From: Streptomyces sp. HUAS 15-9
Lineage (GTDB): Bacteria > Actinomycetota > Actinomycetes > Streptomycetales > Streptomycetaceae
Assembly: GCF_025642155.1 (NCBI RefSeq)
Contig: NZ_CP106798.1
Location: 2,356,001-2,420,000 of the forward strand
Direction of reading: 5' to 3'
Length of the DNA stretch: 64,000 nucleotides
Below, in pieces: positions 30,603-40,887 of the stretch (position 1 is its first letter; each line of letters starts with the position of its first letter). A model generated the notes under the pieces. That model was given only the letters and a program-made list of their open reading frames with translations, did not search any database and had not been told where the DNA came from. Made by a program: the position numbers and the translations under genes.

Positions 30603-31297
30603 CAACCTCGCGTATGACCTCGGCTTCCATGCCCTTCGGGGCCACGGTTCCTGTGACAATCGGGCCCATGGAAAGCAGCAGCACCACGTCGGGCGGCCGC
30701 ACGCGCCGCGAGGCCACCCGGCAGAAGCTCTACGAGGCGGCCGTCACGCTCATCGCCGAGCAGGGGTTCTCCGCCACCACCGTGGACGAGATCGCCGAGC
30801 GGGCCGGGGTCGCGAAGGGCACGGTCTACTACAACTTCGCGAGCAAGTCGGTCCTGTTCGAGGAGCTGCTGCGGCACGGCGTGGGCCTCCTCACCGCCTC
30901 CCTTCGGGAGGCGGCCGAACGGACCGAGCGCGAGGGCGGCAGCAAGGTCGACGCCCTGGACGAGATGGTCCGTGCCGGGCTCGTCTTCATCGACCGGTAC
31001 CCGGCGTTCACCCAGCTGTACGTGGCCGAACTGTGGCGCACCAACCGGGCCTGGCAGTCCACCCTGATGGTGGTCCGGCAGGAGGCCGTCGCGGTCGTCG
31101 AGGGCGTGCTGCGCGAGGGCGTGGCGAACGGCGAGTTCAGCGAGGAGATCGACATCCAGCTGACGGCGGCCGCACTGGTCGGCATGGTGCTGGTGGCCGC
31201 GCTGGACTGGAAGTCGTTCCAGCCGGAGCGGTCCCTGGACGATGTCCACGCGGCCCTGTCCCGGCTGCTCCAGGGACGGGTGAGCGGAAAGGGCTGA
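30599..31297 (+). CDS. TetR/AcrR family transcriptional regulator, 232 aa (or 209)
   Basis: The N-terminal helix-turn-helix is textbook: RREATRQKLYEAAVTLIAEQGFSATTVDEIAERAGVAKGTVYYNFASKSVLFEELL. The ligand-binding domain follows (about 80-225) with no obvious ligand clue. I use GTG 30599, which overlaps the YhgE stop (GTGA) and has GGAG 8 nt upstream; ATG 30668 (MESSSTTSGG) would give a more usual N-terminus but has no ribosome-binding site. It is cotranscribed with the ABC-YhgE pair and probably binds the palindrome at 27599-27612. Confidence 0.92.
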   Translation: MTTSRMTSASMPFGATVPVTIGPMESSSTTSGGRTRREATRQKLYEAAVTLIAEQGFSATTVDEIAERAGVAKGTVYYNFASKSVLFEELLRHGVGLLTASLREAAERTEREGGSKVDALDEMVRAGLVFIDRYPAFTQLYVAELWRTNRAWQSTLMVVRQEAVAVVEGVLREGVANGEFSEEIDIQLTAAALVGMVLVAALDWKSFQPERSLDDVHAALSRLLQGRVSGKG

Positions 31298-31306
31298 ACG
31301 CGAAAA

Positions 31307-31355
31307 CGCCGGTCCGATGTGGCCGCGTCCCCCGCGGGCCACCGTCGGACCGGCG
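31307..31355 (+). terminator. Long hairpin terminator after the TetR gene
   Basis: CGCCGGTCCGA (31307-31317) and TCGGACCGGCG (31345-31355) are exact reverse complements, extended inward by GTGGCC/GGCCAC. The hairpin starts 10 nt after the TetR stop. The rest of the gene-free stretch to 31654 shows nothing but a C-rich region and the candidate -10 for the next gene. Confidence 0.8.
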
Positions 31356-31654
31356 CCTTCCGTACTCCCCCGTTGGAACCCCCGTTCCGGTCTTCCCCCG
31401 GGTCTTTCCCTGCTCCCCCCGTGTCTCGCTTCCGCCGACGGATCGGCGGAAGGAGCGGACAAGGGCGCGATTTCCGTTCCGCCGCCCCGTGTCGGCGGTG
31501 CCGGACGTGGCGCCCTTTCCGTGTCTCCACTGTCTCGTTCGCGCCGGTCGGCCCCCATCCGCGCGCGTACTCATCTCACTGTCTAGGTACGCGTACTCAG
31601 ACCTGCGCGCTCATGCCCACGACGCGCCGGTGCCGACTGGTTACGATCGCGTCC

Positions 31655-32269
31655 GTGTCCGTACTCCCTCTCGTCTTCACGAGCGGCTGGGCCAGCGGTG
31701 TCAACGCCTACGCCGTGGTGCTGCTGCTCGGCCTGTTCGGCGCGGCGGGGCTGAGCGACGACGTCCCCGAGACGCTGCAGCGGCCCGAGATCCTCATCGC
31801 GGCGGGCGTGCTCTTCCTGTGCGAGGCGGTCGCCGACAAGATCCCGTACGTCGACTCGGTGTGGGACTCCGTGCACACGGTGGTCCGGCCGGTCGCGGGA
31901 GCCTGGGTCGGGGCGCTGCTCGCCGGGCACAGCGGTTCCCTGTCCGACGTGGCGGCGGCCCTGGTCGGCGGTTCGACGGCGCTCGCCAGCCATACGGTCA
32001 AGGCCGGCACCCGTATGGCGATCAACACCTCGCCGGAGCCCTTCAGCAACATGATCATGAGCCTGGCCGAGGATCTCGGGGTGGCCGGCATCGTCACGTT
32101 CGCCATGTTCCATCCGGGGGCGGCGGCGGTGATCGCGGCGGTCCTGCTGGCCGCCGGACTGATCACGTTGTTCTTCCTGGTCTCACGGATCCGCCGCTTC
32201 CTGCGGCGCAGGGCCCAGCGGCGGGAGGAGCGGCGGCTGGCCGCGCACGAGGGCCGGCCGCCGGACTGA
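31655..32269 (+). CDS. DUF4126 family membrane protein, 204 aa
   Basis: The start motif FTSGWASGVNAYAVVLLLGL is typical of DUF4126 (PF13548), a family of unknown function with four or five membrane helices. AAALVGGSTALASHTVKAGTRMAINTSPEPFSNM is the second conserved block. A basic C-terminal tail ends the protein. The frame is open further upstream; I choose GTG 31655 because the family motif follows directly and a TACGAT hexamer (31642-31647) lies 7 nt before it, suggesting a leaderless transcript. ATG 31613 is possible. Confidence 0.85.
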   Translation: MSVLPLVFTSGWASGVNAYAVVLLLGLFGAAGLSDDVPETLQRPEILIAAGVLFLCEAVADKIPYVDSVWDSVHTVVRPVAGAWVGALLAGHSGSLSDVAAALVGGSTALASHTVKAGTRMAINTSPEPFSNMIMSLAEDLGVAGIVTFAMFHPGAAAVIAAVLLAAGLITLFFLVSRIRRFLRRRAQRREERRLAAHEGRPPD

Positions 32270-32316
32270 CCGCCCGGGGGGCGGGATTGTCAGTGGCGGT
32301 CGATAAAGTCGTCGGC

Positions 32317-33849
32317 ATGGCACGGATTGCGGTGATCGGCGCCGGGATGGGCGCGATGGCGGCTGCCGCCCGGCTGGCCGTCGCGGGCCACCGGGTGGTG
32401 GTGTACGAGCGCACGGAGACGTACGGCGGTGCGGTGCGCCGGTTCGAGCGGGACGGGTTCCGCTTCGATACCGGTCCCGGGCTGCTGCCCCTGCCCGCCG
32501 TCTACCGCGATCTGTTCGTCAAGACCGGCAAGGAGCCGCTGGAGGACCGCGTCGAGCTGGCGCAGGTCGATCCGTCGTCCCGGCATGTGTTCGCGGACGG
32601 CACCGCCGTGTCCCTGCCCAACGCCTCGCGCGCGGGTGTCGTCTCCGCCCTGGACGAGGCCCTTGGAGCGGGCGCGGGACAGCGCTGGGGCGACTTCCTC
32701 GTGCGGGCCCGGGAGGCCTGGGACCGCACCCGTCGGCCCCTGCTGGAGGAGCCCCTGTGGCCCGACTGGGCGGTGCTGGCGGAGCGTGAGCCCTATCCGT
32801 CCGTCCCCCACAAGCGTCTGTTGCGCACCCGCCGGGCCGGCACGCTCGCCGAGGTCGGCGCCTGGGAGCTGCGGGACCCGCGGCTCGCGGCGCTCCTGGA
32901 GAGCCACGCCCTGGCGTACGGCCTCGATCCCCGGGTGGCTCCGGCGAGCGCGGCCGTGCTGCCGTACATGGAGCACGCCTTCGGCATCTGGTATGTGCGC
33001 GGCGGCATACGGGAGTTGGCGCGCGCGGTCCATGAGCGGTGCCTGGCCCGCAGGGTGGAGTTCGTCTTCGGCGCCGAGGTCACCGGGATCCTGGAGAAGG
33101 ACGGCCGGGCGGCGGGGGTGGAGTTCACTGGGGGCACCTCCCAGGCTTTCGGCTCTGGGGGAGGGTCGGTGGCCGAGGCGGACCATGTGGTGGCGGACGT
33201 GGATCCGGTACGGCTGCGGGGGCTGACAGGGCATCCGCTCGACACGGAGGGCGACGTACGCGCCGAGAGCGCGGCCGCCCGGCCCGGACGGTTCACCGTG
33301 CTGCTGGCGCTGCGCGGCGCGCGCGAGGCCGGTGCCGCGCACCGCACGGTCGTGCACGCGCCCGACCGGGAGGCCGAGTTGGACTTCCTGACCTCACCGG
33401 GCGCCGGGCCGGCGCGCCCCACGGTGACCGTGCTGCGGCCCGACGACCCCGCCCTGTGCCCGGACGCGGACCACGAGTCGGTGGTCGTGTCGGCAACGGT
33501 GCCCACGGAGGCCGGCTGGGAGCGGGAGAGCTCCGCCGAGGACTTCGCCGACCTGGTGGTGGAGGCCGCCGGGGCGGCCGTGCCCGGGCTGCGCGAGCGG
33601 CTCCTATGGCGTGAGGTCCGTACGCCCGGCCACAGTGCGGACGAGACCGGCGCAGGGCCGGTGCCCGCTCCCGCGCTCGCCGCGGGCGGGGGACGCTTCC
33701 TGCATCCGGCGAACACCACGCGCCTGCCGGGCCTGTACCGGGTGGGCGGCTGGTCGCACCCGGGCGGTGGACTGCCCCACGCGGGCATGTCGGGCGCGCT
33801 GGTCGCGGGACTGATCGTGGAGGGACCGGACTTCCGGGGCTCTCGGTGA
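32317..33849 (+). CDS. FAD-dependent oxidoreductase of the phytoene desaturase type, 510 aa
   Basis: The N-terminal dinucleotide motif is VIGAGMGAMAAAARLAVAGHRVVVYER, followed by GFRFDTGPGLLPLPAVY, the carotenoid-desaturase/retinol-saturase pattern. The C-terminal FAD motif is LYRVGGWSHPGGGLPHAGMSGALVAGLI. No carotenoid genes lie nearby, so the substrate is open. Residues about 271-286 (GGTSQAFGSGGGS) are encoded by a GC-rich palindromic repeat at 33124-33174 and look like an insertion. It starts at ATG 32317 with no clear ribosome-binding site and is convergent with the next gene, 13 nt between stops. Confidence 0.88.
   Translation: MARIAVIGAGMGAMAAAARLAVAGHRVVVYERTETYGGAVRRFERDGFRFDTGPGLLPLPAVYRDLFVKTGKEPLEDRVELAQVDPSSRHVFADGTAVSLPNASRAGVVSALDEALGAGAGQRWGDFLVRAREAWDRTRRPLLEEPLWPDWAVLAEREPYPSVPHKRLLRTRRAGTLAEVGAWELRDPRLAALLESHALAYGLDPRVAPASAAVLPYMEHAFGIWYVRGGIRELARAVHERCLARRVEFVFGAEVTGILEKDGRAAGVEFTGGTSQAFGSGGGSVAEADHVVADVDPVRLRGLTGHPLDTEGDVRAESAAARPGRFTVLLALRGAREAGAAHRTVVHAPDREAELDFLTSPGAGPARPTVTVLRPDDPALCPDADHESVVVSATVPTEAGWERESSAEDFADLVVEAAGAAVPGLRERLLWREVRTPGHSADETGAGPVPAPALAAGGGRFLHPANTTRLPGLYRVGGWSHPGGGLPHAGMSGALVAGLIVEGPDFRGSR
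33124..33174 (+). repeat. In-frame palindromic mini-repeat inside the oxidoreductase gene
   Basis: The stretch contains GGGGGCACCTCCCAG, then GCTTTCGGC, then CTGGGGGAGG, an imperfect hairpin (CCTCCCAG pairs with CTGGGGGAGG with a two-base bulge). From memory, sequences of this kind are scattered through many Streptomyces genomes, between and inside genes. It keeps the reading frame and adds about 16 Gly/Ser-rich residues. Confidence 0.6.
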
Positions 33850-33862
33850 GGGCCGTTGGCCT

Positions 33863-34804
33863 TCAGAAACGGTACTGCTCGTCGTAGCCGTTCCCGGGCT
33901 GCTGGCCGTTGCCCTGCTGGTACGGGTACGGCTGCTCCTGCGGCAGTTCGCCGCCGTACGTCTCGTCGGTGCGCTGCTGCGGGACCCAGACTCCGCCGGC
34001 CGGGGTCTGGCCGTAGCCGCCGTCGGCGTACTGGTCCTGGCCGTAGCCCTGCTGGGGGTACTGCTGGCCGGTGGTGTCATAACCGTTGTCGTACGAGGCA
34101 CCGCCGTAGGTCTGGTTGCCGACGTACGGGTCGGAGTAGTTGGCGTACTGCTGCTGGCCGGTGGTGTCGTAGCCGTACTGCTGCTGGCCGTAGCCGGAGT
34201 AGTCGTACGCGTAGTTCTGGTCGGTGCCCTGGGCGGCGGTCGCGTAGCTCTGGTCCTGGGACTGGCCCGCGGTCGCGTAGGCGGGGCCGCCGTATATGCC
34301 GTACGAGCCCGTGTCGTCGGGCATCGGCTGCGGCTCGTAGACGGCGGTCGTCTCGGCGGCGGTGGGCTCGGCGGAGCGGGCCGGGGTGAACACGTCCTCG
34401 CGGTCGTAGTCGTCGTCGCCGTACGAGACGTTGTCGCGGCGGTAGGCGTCGTCCCGGTCGTAGTCCCCCTCGGCTTCTTCCAGGTCGGAGACCTCGAGGG
34501 TGGGGTCGGCCGGCTCGCCGCGGCGGCGCTTGCTGCTGCCGCCCGCGGCCGGGCCTCGCATCGCCCAGCCGGCCGCGAAGCCGCGGCGGAACGACAGCGT
34601 GACGTAGGTCTGGCCGATCGCGAAGGCGGCCGCGCCCAGTCCGATGACCACGACGGAGGGGATCAGCACGCCGAGCACGACGCCGAGGAAGCCGACGAAG
34701 GCGAGCAGGCGCCAGCGCAGGCGCGCCTTGTACTGCAGCAGCACCTCGCCGAGCAACCACAGCGCGACGATGCCGAACGCGATGTAGAGGACCGTCCAGC
34801 CCAT
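33863..34804 (-). CDS. Membrane protein with a long Q/Y/G-rich tail, 313 aa
   Basis: It starts at ATG 34802-34804 with GAGAGGGG 5 nt upstream. Two or three membrane helices occupy residues about 3-75 (MGWTVLYIAFGIVALWLLGEVLL, then LLAFVGFLGVVLGVLIPSVVVIGLGAAAFAIGQ), followed by a basic patch, an acidic Asp/Tyr segment (about 110-140) and about 130 residues dominated by Gln, Tyr, Gly and Asn with recurrent YGYDTTGQQQY-like units. I know no function for it; the tail resembles prion-like disordered regions. It is a single gene upstream of the convergent oxidoreductase and downstream of metF. Confidence 0.8.
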   Translation of the reverse strand: MGWTVLYIAFGIVALWLLGEVLLQYKARLRWRLLAFVGFLGVVLGVLIPSVVVIGLGAAAFAIGQTYVTLSFRRGFAAGWAMRGPAAGGSSKRRRGEPADPTLEVSDLEEAEGDYDRDDAYRRDNVSYGDDDYDREDVFTPARSAEPTAAETTAVYEPQPMPDDTGSYGIYGGPAYATAGQSQDQSYATAAQGTDQNYAYDYSGYGQQQYGYDTTGQQQYANYSDPYVGNQTYGGASYDNGYDTTGQQYPQQGYGQDQYADGGYGQTPAGGVWVPQQRTDETYGGELPQEQPYPYQQGNGQQPGNGYDEQYRF

Positions 34805-34860
34805 GTACGCCCCTCTCCCAGTGACCGCTACGCAGTGTGTCGTATACCCGTGCGGCCGGT

Positions 34861-35819
<959 letters not shown>

Positions 35820-35837
35820 CCGAGGGCCGGAGATTTG

Positions 35838-35881
35838 CCCGCTTTGTCGACTTTCTGTCCACCACTTGGACAGGAGGCGGG
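35838..35881 (-). terminator. Nested hairpin between thiE and metF
   Basis: CTGTCCA (35855-35861) and TGGACAG (35867-35873) form an exact 7-bp stem, surrounded by CCCGC (35838-35842) and GCGGG (35877-35881). It follows the thiE stop by 25 nt and lies just upstream of the metF -35, so it could end the thiE transcript or serve as an operator for metF. Confidence 0.5.
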
Positions 35882-35905
35882 CCAGAACACGGACAGTGAC
35901 GGCCG

Positions 35906-36559
35906 CTACACCTGCCGCAGCCGCTTCCGGAACTCGGCCGCCGCCGCTCCCGGGTCGTCCGCCTCCGTGATCGCACGGACGACGACCACCCGGCGGGCGC
36001 CCGCGTCGATCACCTCGTCGAGGTTGCCGAGGTCGATGCCGCCGATGGCGAACCAGGGGCGCTCGGTGCCGAGGGCAGCGGTGTGGCGGACCAGGTCGAG
36101 ACCGGGGGCATGACGGCCGGGCTTCGTGGGGGTCGGCCAGCAGGGGCCCGTGCAGAAGTAGTCCACGCCTTCCTGCACCGCGGCCGCGGCGGCCTCCCGC
36201 TCGGCGTGGGTGGACCGGCCGATCAGCACCTCCTCGCCTAGGACGGCCCGGGCGGCGGGCACCGGAAGGTCGCCCTGGCCCAGGTGGAGCACGTCGGAGG
36301 CGGCGGCGTGGGCGACGTCCGCGCGGTCGTTGACCGCGAGCAGTCTGCCGTGCCGGGCGCAGGCCTCGGCGAACACCTGGAGGTGCTCCAGCTCCTCGGC
36401 GGCCTCCATGCCCTTGTCCCGCAGCTGCACGATGTCGACGCCGCCGGCCAGCACCGCGTCCAGGAACTCTGCGAGGTCGCCCTGCCGTCTGCGGGCGTCG
36501 GTGCAGAGGTAGACACGGGCGTCGGCGAGACGGGCGCGTGCGCTGACGGTGTCGGACAT
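35906..36559 (-). CDS. thiE: Thiamine-phosphate synthase (ThiE), 217 aa
   Basis: ThiE couples HMP-PP with the thiazole phosphate to give thiamine phosphate. Motifs are [11 protein letters not shown] (pyrophosphate binding), [39 protein letters not shown] and [14 protein letters not shown]. The start is ATG 36557-36559 with GGGGGAG 8 nt upstream; the frame is open further. It is read divergently from the thiO-thiS-thiG operon, about 2 kb away, with the Rv2175c-like and flavoprotein genes between. No riboswitch is visible upstream of thiE itself. Confidence 0.96.
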   Translation of the reverse strand: MSDTVSARARLADARVYLCTDARRRQGDLAEFLDAVLAGGVDIVQLRDKGMEAAEELEHLQVFAEACARHGRLLAVNDRADVAHAAASDVLHLGQGDLPVPAARAVLGEEVLIGRSTHAEREAAAAAVQEGVDYFCTGPCWPTPTKPGRHAPGLDLVRHTAALGTERPWFAIGGIDLGNLDEVIDAGARRVVVVRAITEADDPGAAAAEFRKRLRQV

Positions 36560-36692
36560 GGGATGACTCCCCCGGTTGTCGGTACGAAGAGGTACGAGGC
36601 GATCCGATGGCGGCACGGGCGCACGCCACCGCGGGGCCGGGCCGGGCCACGGCCCCTCGGCGTACGTCGTTCCGGCGTATCGGTGTGTTGGG

Positions 36693-37058
36693 TCAGACGG
36701 CGAGGGCCTGGGCCCGGCGCTTCACCTCCGTGCCACGGTTCTCACTCAGGGCCTGGGCGGGGGTGCCGGGCAGGCTCGGGTCGGGGGTGAACAGCCACTC
36801 CAGCATCTCTTCGTCCGTGAAGCCGTCGTCCCGCAGCAGCGTCAGGGTCCCGGACAGGCCCTTGACCACCTTGTCTTCGTCGATGAAGGCGGCGGGGACG
36901 TGCAGCGCGCGGTTCTCGCCACGGCGTACGGCGATGAGCTGGCCCTCCTTGACCAGCTGCCGCACACGTGTCACCTCGACGCCGAGCTGTTCGGCGATGT
37001 CGGGCAGCGTGAGCCAGGCGGGGACGAGAGCATCGATCTTTGCGTCAATCTCGGTCAC
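36693..37058 (-). CDS. Rv2175c-family DNA-binding protein, 121 aa
   Basis: The winged helix-turn-helix is [34 protein letters not shown] (about 17-50), and the C-terminal half [35 protein letters not shown] is nearly diagnostic of the Rv2175c family. In M. tuberculosis Rv2175c is phosphorylated by the neighbouring Ser/Thr kinase PknL, which blocks DNA binding. Here a PASTA kinase gene lies about 3.8 kb away on the opposite strand. The N-terminal phosphorylated threonine of Rv2175c has no obvious counterpart except Thr2. The target genes are unknown. Confidence 0.88.
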   Translation of the reverse strand: MTEIDAKIDALVPAWLTLPDIAEQLGVEVTRVRQLVKEGQLIAVRRGENRALHVPAAFIDEDKVVKGLSGTLTLLRDDGFTDEEMLEWLFTPDPSLPGTPAQALSENRGTEVKRRAQALAV

Positions 37059-37122
37059 GGAAACAGCCTGCCATCCCGGACTGACACTCGGAAGCCGGGC
37101 CCGTCCGAGCTGGGCTTTTTCA

Positions 37123-38355
37123 CTACCGTGCCGAGGCCTGCTTCAAGGGCCGCGCCGGATCCGTCAGCAGGTCCGCGGCCACCGGTGTGCCCGCCTCGAT
37201 CAGCTTCCGCCCCTGGGCCAGGTCCCGCGGTCGGCCCACCGCCAGCAGGGCCACGAGCCGGTCCTCGCGGAGCCAGCAGACGGTCCAGGCGGGCCCGAGC
37301 GGGTCGCCGCGCCACAGCATCGTGTCGGCGGACTCGTGATGACCGGCGTACTGGACGAAACGGCCGAACTGCTCGGACCAGAAGTACGGGACGGGGTCGT
37401 AGACGGCCGGGGCCTCGCCGATGATGTTGGCGGCCACCGTGCGCGGGCCCTGGAGGGCGTTGTCCCAGTGGTGGACGAGCAGCCGCTCGCCGTAGCGGGC
37501 CGACGGGAAGGAGGCGCAGTCGCCGACCGCGTACACGTCGGGGGCGGAGGCGCGCAGATGGTCGTCGGCCACGATCTCGCTGTGTGCGCCGAGTTCGATG
37601 CCGGAGCCGGTGAGCCAGTCGGTGGCGGGGCGCGCGCCGATGCCGACCACGACGGCGCCCGCGGGCAGCCGCGCGCCGTCGTCGAGCACCACCGCGCCCG
37701 GCTCGACGCGCTCCACGCGCGCGTGGGTGCGCAACGCGGCGCCGCTGTCGGCGTACCAGGCGGCCATCGGGGCGGCCACCTCGGCGGGGAGCGCTCCGGC
37801 GAGCGGGCGGTCGGCGGCCTCGACGACCGTCACCGCACAGCCCGCCTCGCGGGCCGCCGTGGCGAACTCGGCGCCGATCCAGCCCGCGCCGACGACCACG
37901 ATGTCGTGCTGCTGGGAGAGCACGGGCCGCAGCCGCTCGGCGTCGTCCAGGGTGCGCAGCAGATGTACTCCGGGGACGCCCTCCGTGCCGGGCAGACGGA
38001 TCGGTTCGGCGCCGGTCGCGAGGACCAGGACGTCGTACGGAACGGGCCCCGAATCGGTGTCCAGTTCGTGGTCGGCGGGGCGCACGCCGTCCGCCTCGGA
38101 CCCCAGCCGCAGTTCGATGCCGAGCGACTCGAAGTCGACGTCGAAGGCGGAGCCCTCGGCCTTGCCGAGCAGCACGGCCTTGGACAGCGGCGGCCGGTCG
38201 TACGGCTGGTGCGGCTCCGCGCCGATCAGCGTGACGGTACCGGCGAAGCCCTGTTCCCGCAGGGCGACCGCGGTCTGCACCCCGGCCATGCCCGCGCCGA
38301 CGACGACCACGCGCCGCGCCTGTGACGTGCCCCGTTGCTGCGTCTGCTCGCTCAC
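37123..38355 (-). CDS. FAD/NAD(P)-dependent ferredoxin-reductase-like protein, 410 aa
   Basis: Two Rossmann motifs are present: VVVVGAGMAGVQTAVALREQGF (FAD, about 14-35) and IVVVGAGWIGAEFATAAREAG (NAD(P)H), with the third FAD motif VYAVGDCASF and a C-terminal reductase domain (HHWDNALQGPRTVAANI). This is the pattern of putidaredoxin/rubredoxin reductase-like proteins, but no ferredoxin or P450 gene is adjacent, so the electron acceptor is open. The start is GTG 38353-38355; TATGGT (38362-38367) 6 nt before it and CTGACT (38386-38391) suggest a leaderless transcript. The frame is open further upstream without similarity. Confidence 0.9.
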   Translation of the reverse strand: MSEQTQQRGTSQARRVVVVGAGMAGVQTAVALREQGFAGTVTLIGAEPHQPYDRPPLSKAVLLGKAEGSAFDVDFESLGIELRLGSEADGVRPADHELDTDSGPVPYDVLVLATGAEPIRLPGTEGVPGVHLLRTLDDAERLRPVLSQQHDIVVVGAGWIGAEFATAAREAGCAVTVVEAADRPLAGALPAEVAAPMAAWYADSGAALRTHARVERVEPGAVVLDDGARLPAGAVVVGIGARPATDWLTGSGIELGAHSEIVADDHLRASAPDVYAVGDCASFPSARYGERLLVHHWDNALQGPRTVAANIIGEAPAVYDPVPYFWSEQFGRFVQYAGHHESADTMLWRGDPLGPAWTVCWLREDRLVALLAVGRPRDLAQGRKLIEAGTPVAADLLTDPARPLKQASAR

Positions 38356-38515
38356 CCGATCACCATAGTCAACTGACAAACCGCCAGTCAGGGGGCGTGC
38401 TGGGTGACCTGCTCCACAACGCTCGTTCCGCTGCCCCGCCGCGACTCCCGCTCCCGAGGAGGGAGGCTCCCTTACCCGGGCGAAGCCCGTCGGGCTAGGG
38501 TGGCCCCCGTACAAG

Positions 38516-38608
38516 CACTCGCGGGAGCCCGGACGCACCGGGCTGAGAGGGAGGCTGGCGGCCTCCGACCGTACGAACCTGATCCGGGTCATGCCGGCGA
38601 AGGGAGGG
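38516..38608 (+). promoter_or_regulatory. TPP riboswitch (thi box) of the thiOSG operon
   Basis: The conserved elements are present in order: GGGAGCCCGG...CACCGGGCTGAGAGGGAG (38523-38552), a variable arm, GACCGTACGAACCTGATCC (38567-38585), GGGTCATGCCGGCGAAGGGAG (38586-38606). CTGAGA and GAACCTGATCCGGGT are the pyrimidine- and pyrophosphate-sensing signatures of the class. The 3' strand runs into the AGGGAGGGG ribosome-binding site of thiO, so control is probably at translation initiation. Confidence 0.95.
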
Positions 38609-38619
38609 GCTGGACGCCC

Positions 38620-39804
38620 ATGTCGTCACGTACGTCAGACGTCCTCGTCGTGGGGGGCGGAGTCATCGGCCTGGTCACGGCCTGGCGGGCCGCGCAGCGC
38701 GGGCTCGTCACCGCCGTGGTGGATCCCGAGCCGGGCGGCGGGGCCGCCCAGGTGGCGGCCGGGATGCTGGCCGCGGTCACGGAACTGCACTACGGCGAGC
38801 AGACCCTGCTGGGCCTGAACCTCGCCTCGGCCCGCCGTTATCCGGACTTCGTGGCCGAGCTCACCGAGCTGACCGGCCACGACGTCGGCTACCGGCGGTG
38901 CGGCACGCTCGCCGTCGCGCTGGACGCCGACGACCGCGCCCATCTGCGCGAACTGCACGCCTTCCAGCTGCGATCGGGCCTGGAGTCCGAGTGGCTGTCG
39001 GGGCGGGAGTGCCGGCGCCTGGAGCCGATGCTCGCGCCCGGTGTGCGCGGCGGGCTGCGGGTGGACGGGGACGATCAGATCGATCCGCGGCGGCTGTCGG
39101 CCGCGCTGGTGGCCGCGTGCGAGCGCGCGGGGGTGGTGTTCCACCGCACGTGGGCGGAGCGGCTGTCCGTCGTACGGGAGCGGGCCGTGGGTGTCGTCAC
39201 CCGTGAGGGAGACGTCCTGGGCGCGGACCGGGTGGTGCTCGCGGCCGGCAGCCTGAGCGGGCGGCTCGCGGGCGTGCCGGAGGACCTGCTGCCGCCGGTG
39301 CGGCCGGTGAAGGGGCAGGTGGTGCGGCTGACGGTGCCTGGGCAGTACGCGCCGTTCCTGAGCCGTACCGTGCGGGCGCTGGTGCGCGGCGGGCACGTCT
39401 ATCTGGTGCCCCGGGAGAACGGCGAGCTGGTCGTGGGGGCGACGAGCGAGGAACTGGGCTGGGACACGACGGTGACCGCGGGCGGTGTGTACGAACTGCT
39501 GCGGGACGCCCACGAGCTGATGCCGGGGATCACCGAGCTGGCGATGACGGAGACGCAGGCCGGACTGCGCCCCGGCTCCCCGGACAACGCGCCGATGCTC
39601 GGTCCGACCGCGCTCGACGGGCTGCTGCTGGCCACCGGGCACTTCCGCAACGGCGTGCTGCTCACCCCGGTCACCGGCGATGTCATGGCGCATGTCCTGG
39701 TCACGGGTGAACTCCCCGACCTGGCCCGCCCGTTCACGCCGAAGCGCTTCGACGCCGATCTCGCCGTCCCGTCGGCCCCGGCTCCTTCGGAGCGGCCCGC
39801 ATGA
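38620..39804 (+). CDS. thiO: Glycine oxidase ThiO, 394 aa
   Basis: ThiO is an FAD-dependent oxidase that turns glycine into the imine used in thiazole formation. Motifs are DVLVVGGGVIGLVTAWRAAQRG (about 7-28), GGGAAQVAAGMLAAVTELHYGEQ, the DAO-family strand GGHVYLVPRENGELVVGATSEELGWD and the C-terminal GLRPGSPDNAPMLGP with LATGHFRNGVLLTPVTG. ATG 38620 is preceded by GGAGG (38603-38607) that belongs to the riboswitch 3' end. The stop overlaps thiS by ATGA. The frame upstream of the ATG is open through the riboswitch but not coding. Confidence 0.95.
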   Translation: MSSRTSDVLVVGGGVIGLVTAWRAAQRGLVTAVVDPEPGGGAAQVAAGMLAAVTELHYGEQTLLGLNLASARRYPDFVAELTELTGHDVGYRRCGTLAVALDADDRAHLRELHAFQLRSGLESEWLSGRECRRLEPMLAPGVRGGLRVDGDDQIDPRRLSAALVAACERAGVVFHRTWAERLSVVRERAVGVVTREGDVLGADRVVLAAGSLSGRLAGVPEDLLPPVRPVKGQVVRLTVPGQYAPFLSRTVRALVRGGHVYLVPRENGELVVGATSEELGWDTTVTAGGVYELLRDAHELMPGITELAMTETQAGLRPGSPDNAPMLGPTALDGLLLATGHFRNGVLLTPVTGDVMAHVLVTGELPDLARPFTPKRFDADLAVPSAPAPSERPA

Positions 39805-40001
39805 ACATCTCGGTCAACGGGGAGCGCCGGGAGATCGCGCCCGGCACCGCTCTCGGCACCCTCGTCGAGTCCCTCACCGCGGCACCGCGCGGGGTGGCCG
39901 CCGCGCTCAACGAAACCGTCGTCCCGCGCGCGCGGTGGTCCGCCACGACCCTGTGTGAGGGAGACCGCGTCGAAGTCCTCACCGCCGTGCAAGGAGGCTG
40001 A
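39801..40001 (+). CDS. thiS: Sulfur carrier protein ThiS, 66 aa
   Basis: This is a ubiquitin-fold carrier that brings sulfur, as a C-terminal thiocarboxylate, to ThiG. The N-terminus MNISVNGERREI and the C-terminal VEVLTAVQGG with the essential Gly-Gly are diagnostic, and 66 aa is the usual length. The start overlaps the thiO stop (ATGA). The activating enzyme ThiF/MoeB is not in this window. Confidence 0.96.
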   Translation: MNISVNGERREIAPGTALGTLVESLTAAPRGVAAALNETVVPRARWSATTLCEGDRVEVLTAVQGG

Positions 40002-40799
<798 letters not shown>

Positions 40800-40874
40800 T
40801 CGCACAACAGTCACAGCTCTGCTGCATTCCGTCCCCGGATCGGCGTAACCCCCGGGCCTGTCGGTCGCGGCTCG

Positions 40875-40880
40875 TACACT
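40875..40880 (+). promoter_or_regulatory. -10 element of the PASTA kinase gene, leaderless arrangement
   Basis: TACACT lies 7 nt before the GTG start, and there is no ribosome-binding site. This spacing puts the transcription start at the start codon. No convincing -35 is visible. Confidence 0.45.
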
Positions 40881-40887
40881 CACCTGC

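Noticed and set aside
33849..33863. Short stem AGGGCC-GTT-GGCCTT between convergent genes as a terminator
   Set aside because: Only six pairs including a wobble, with no U-tract; too weak to call.
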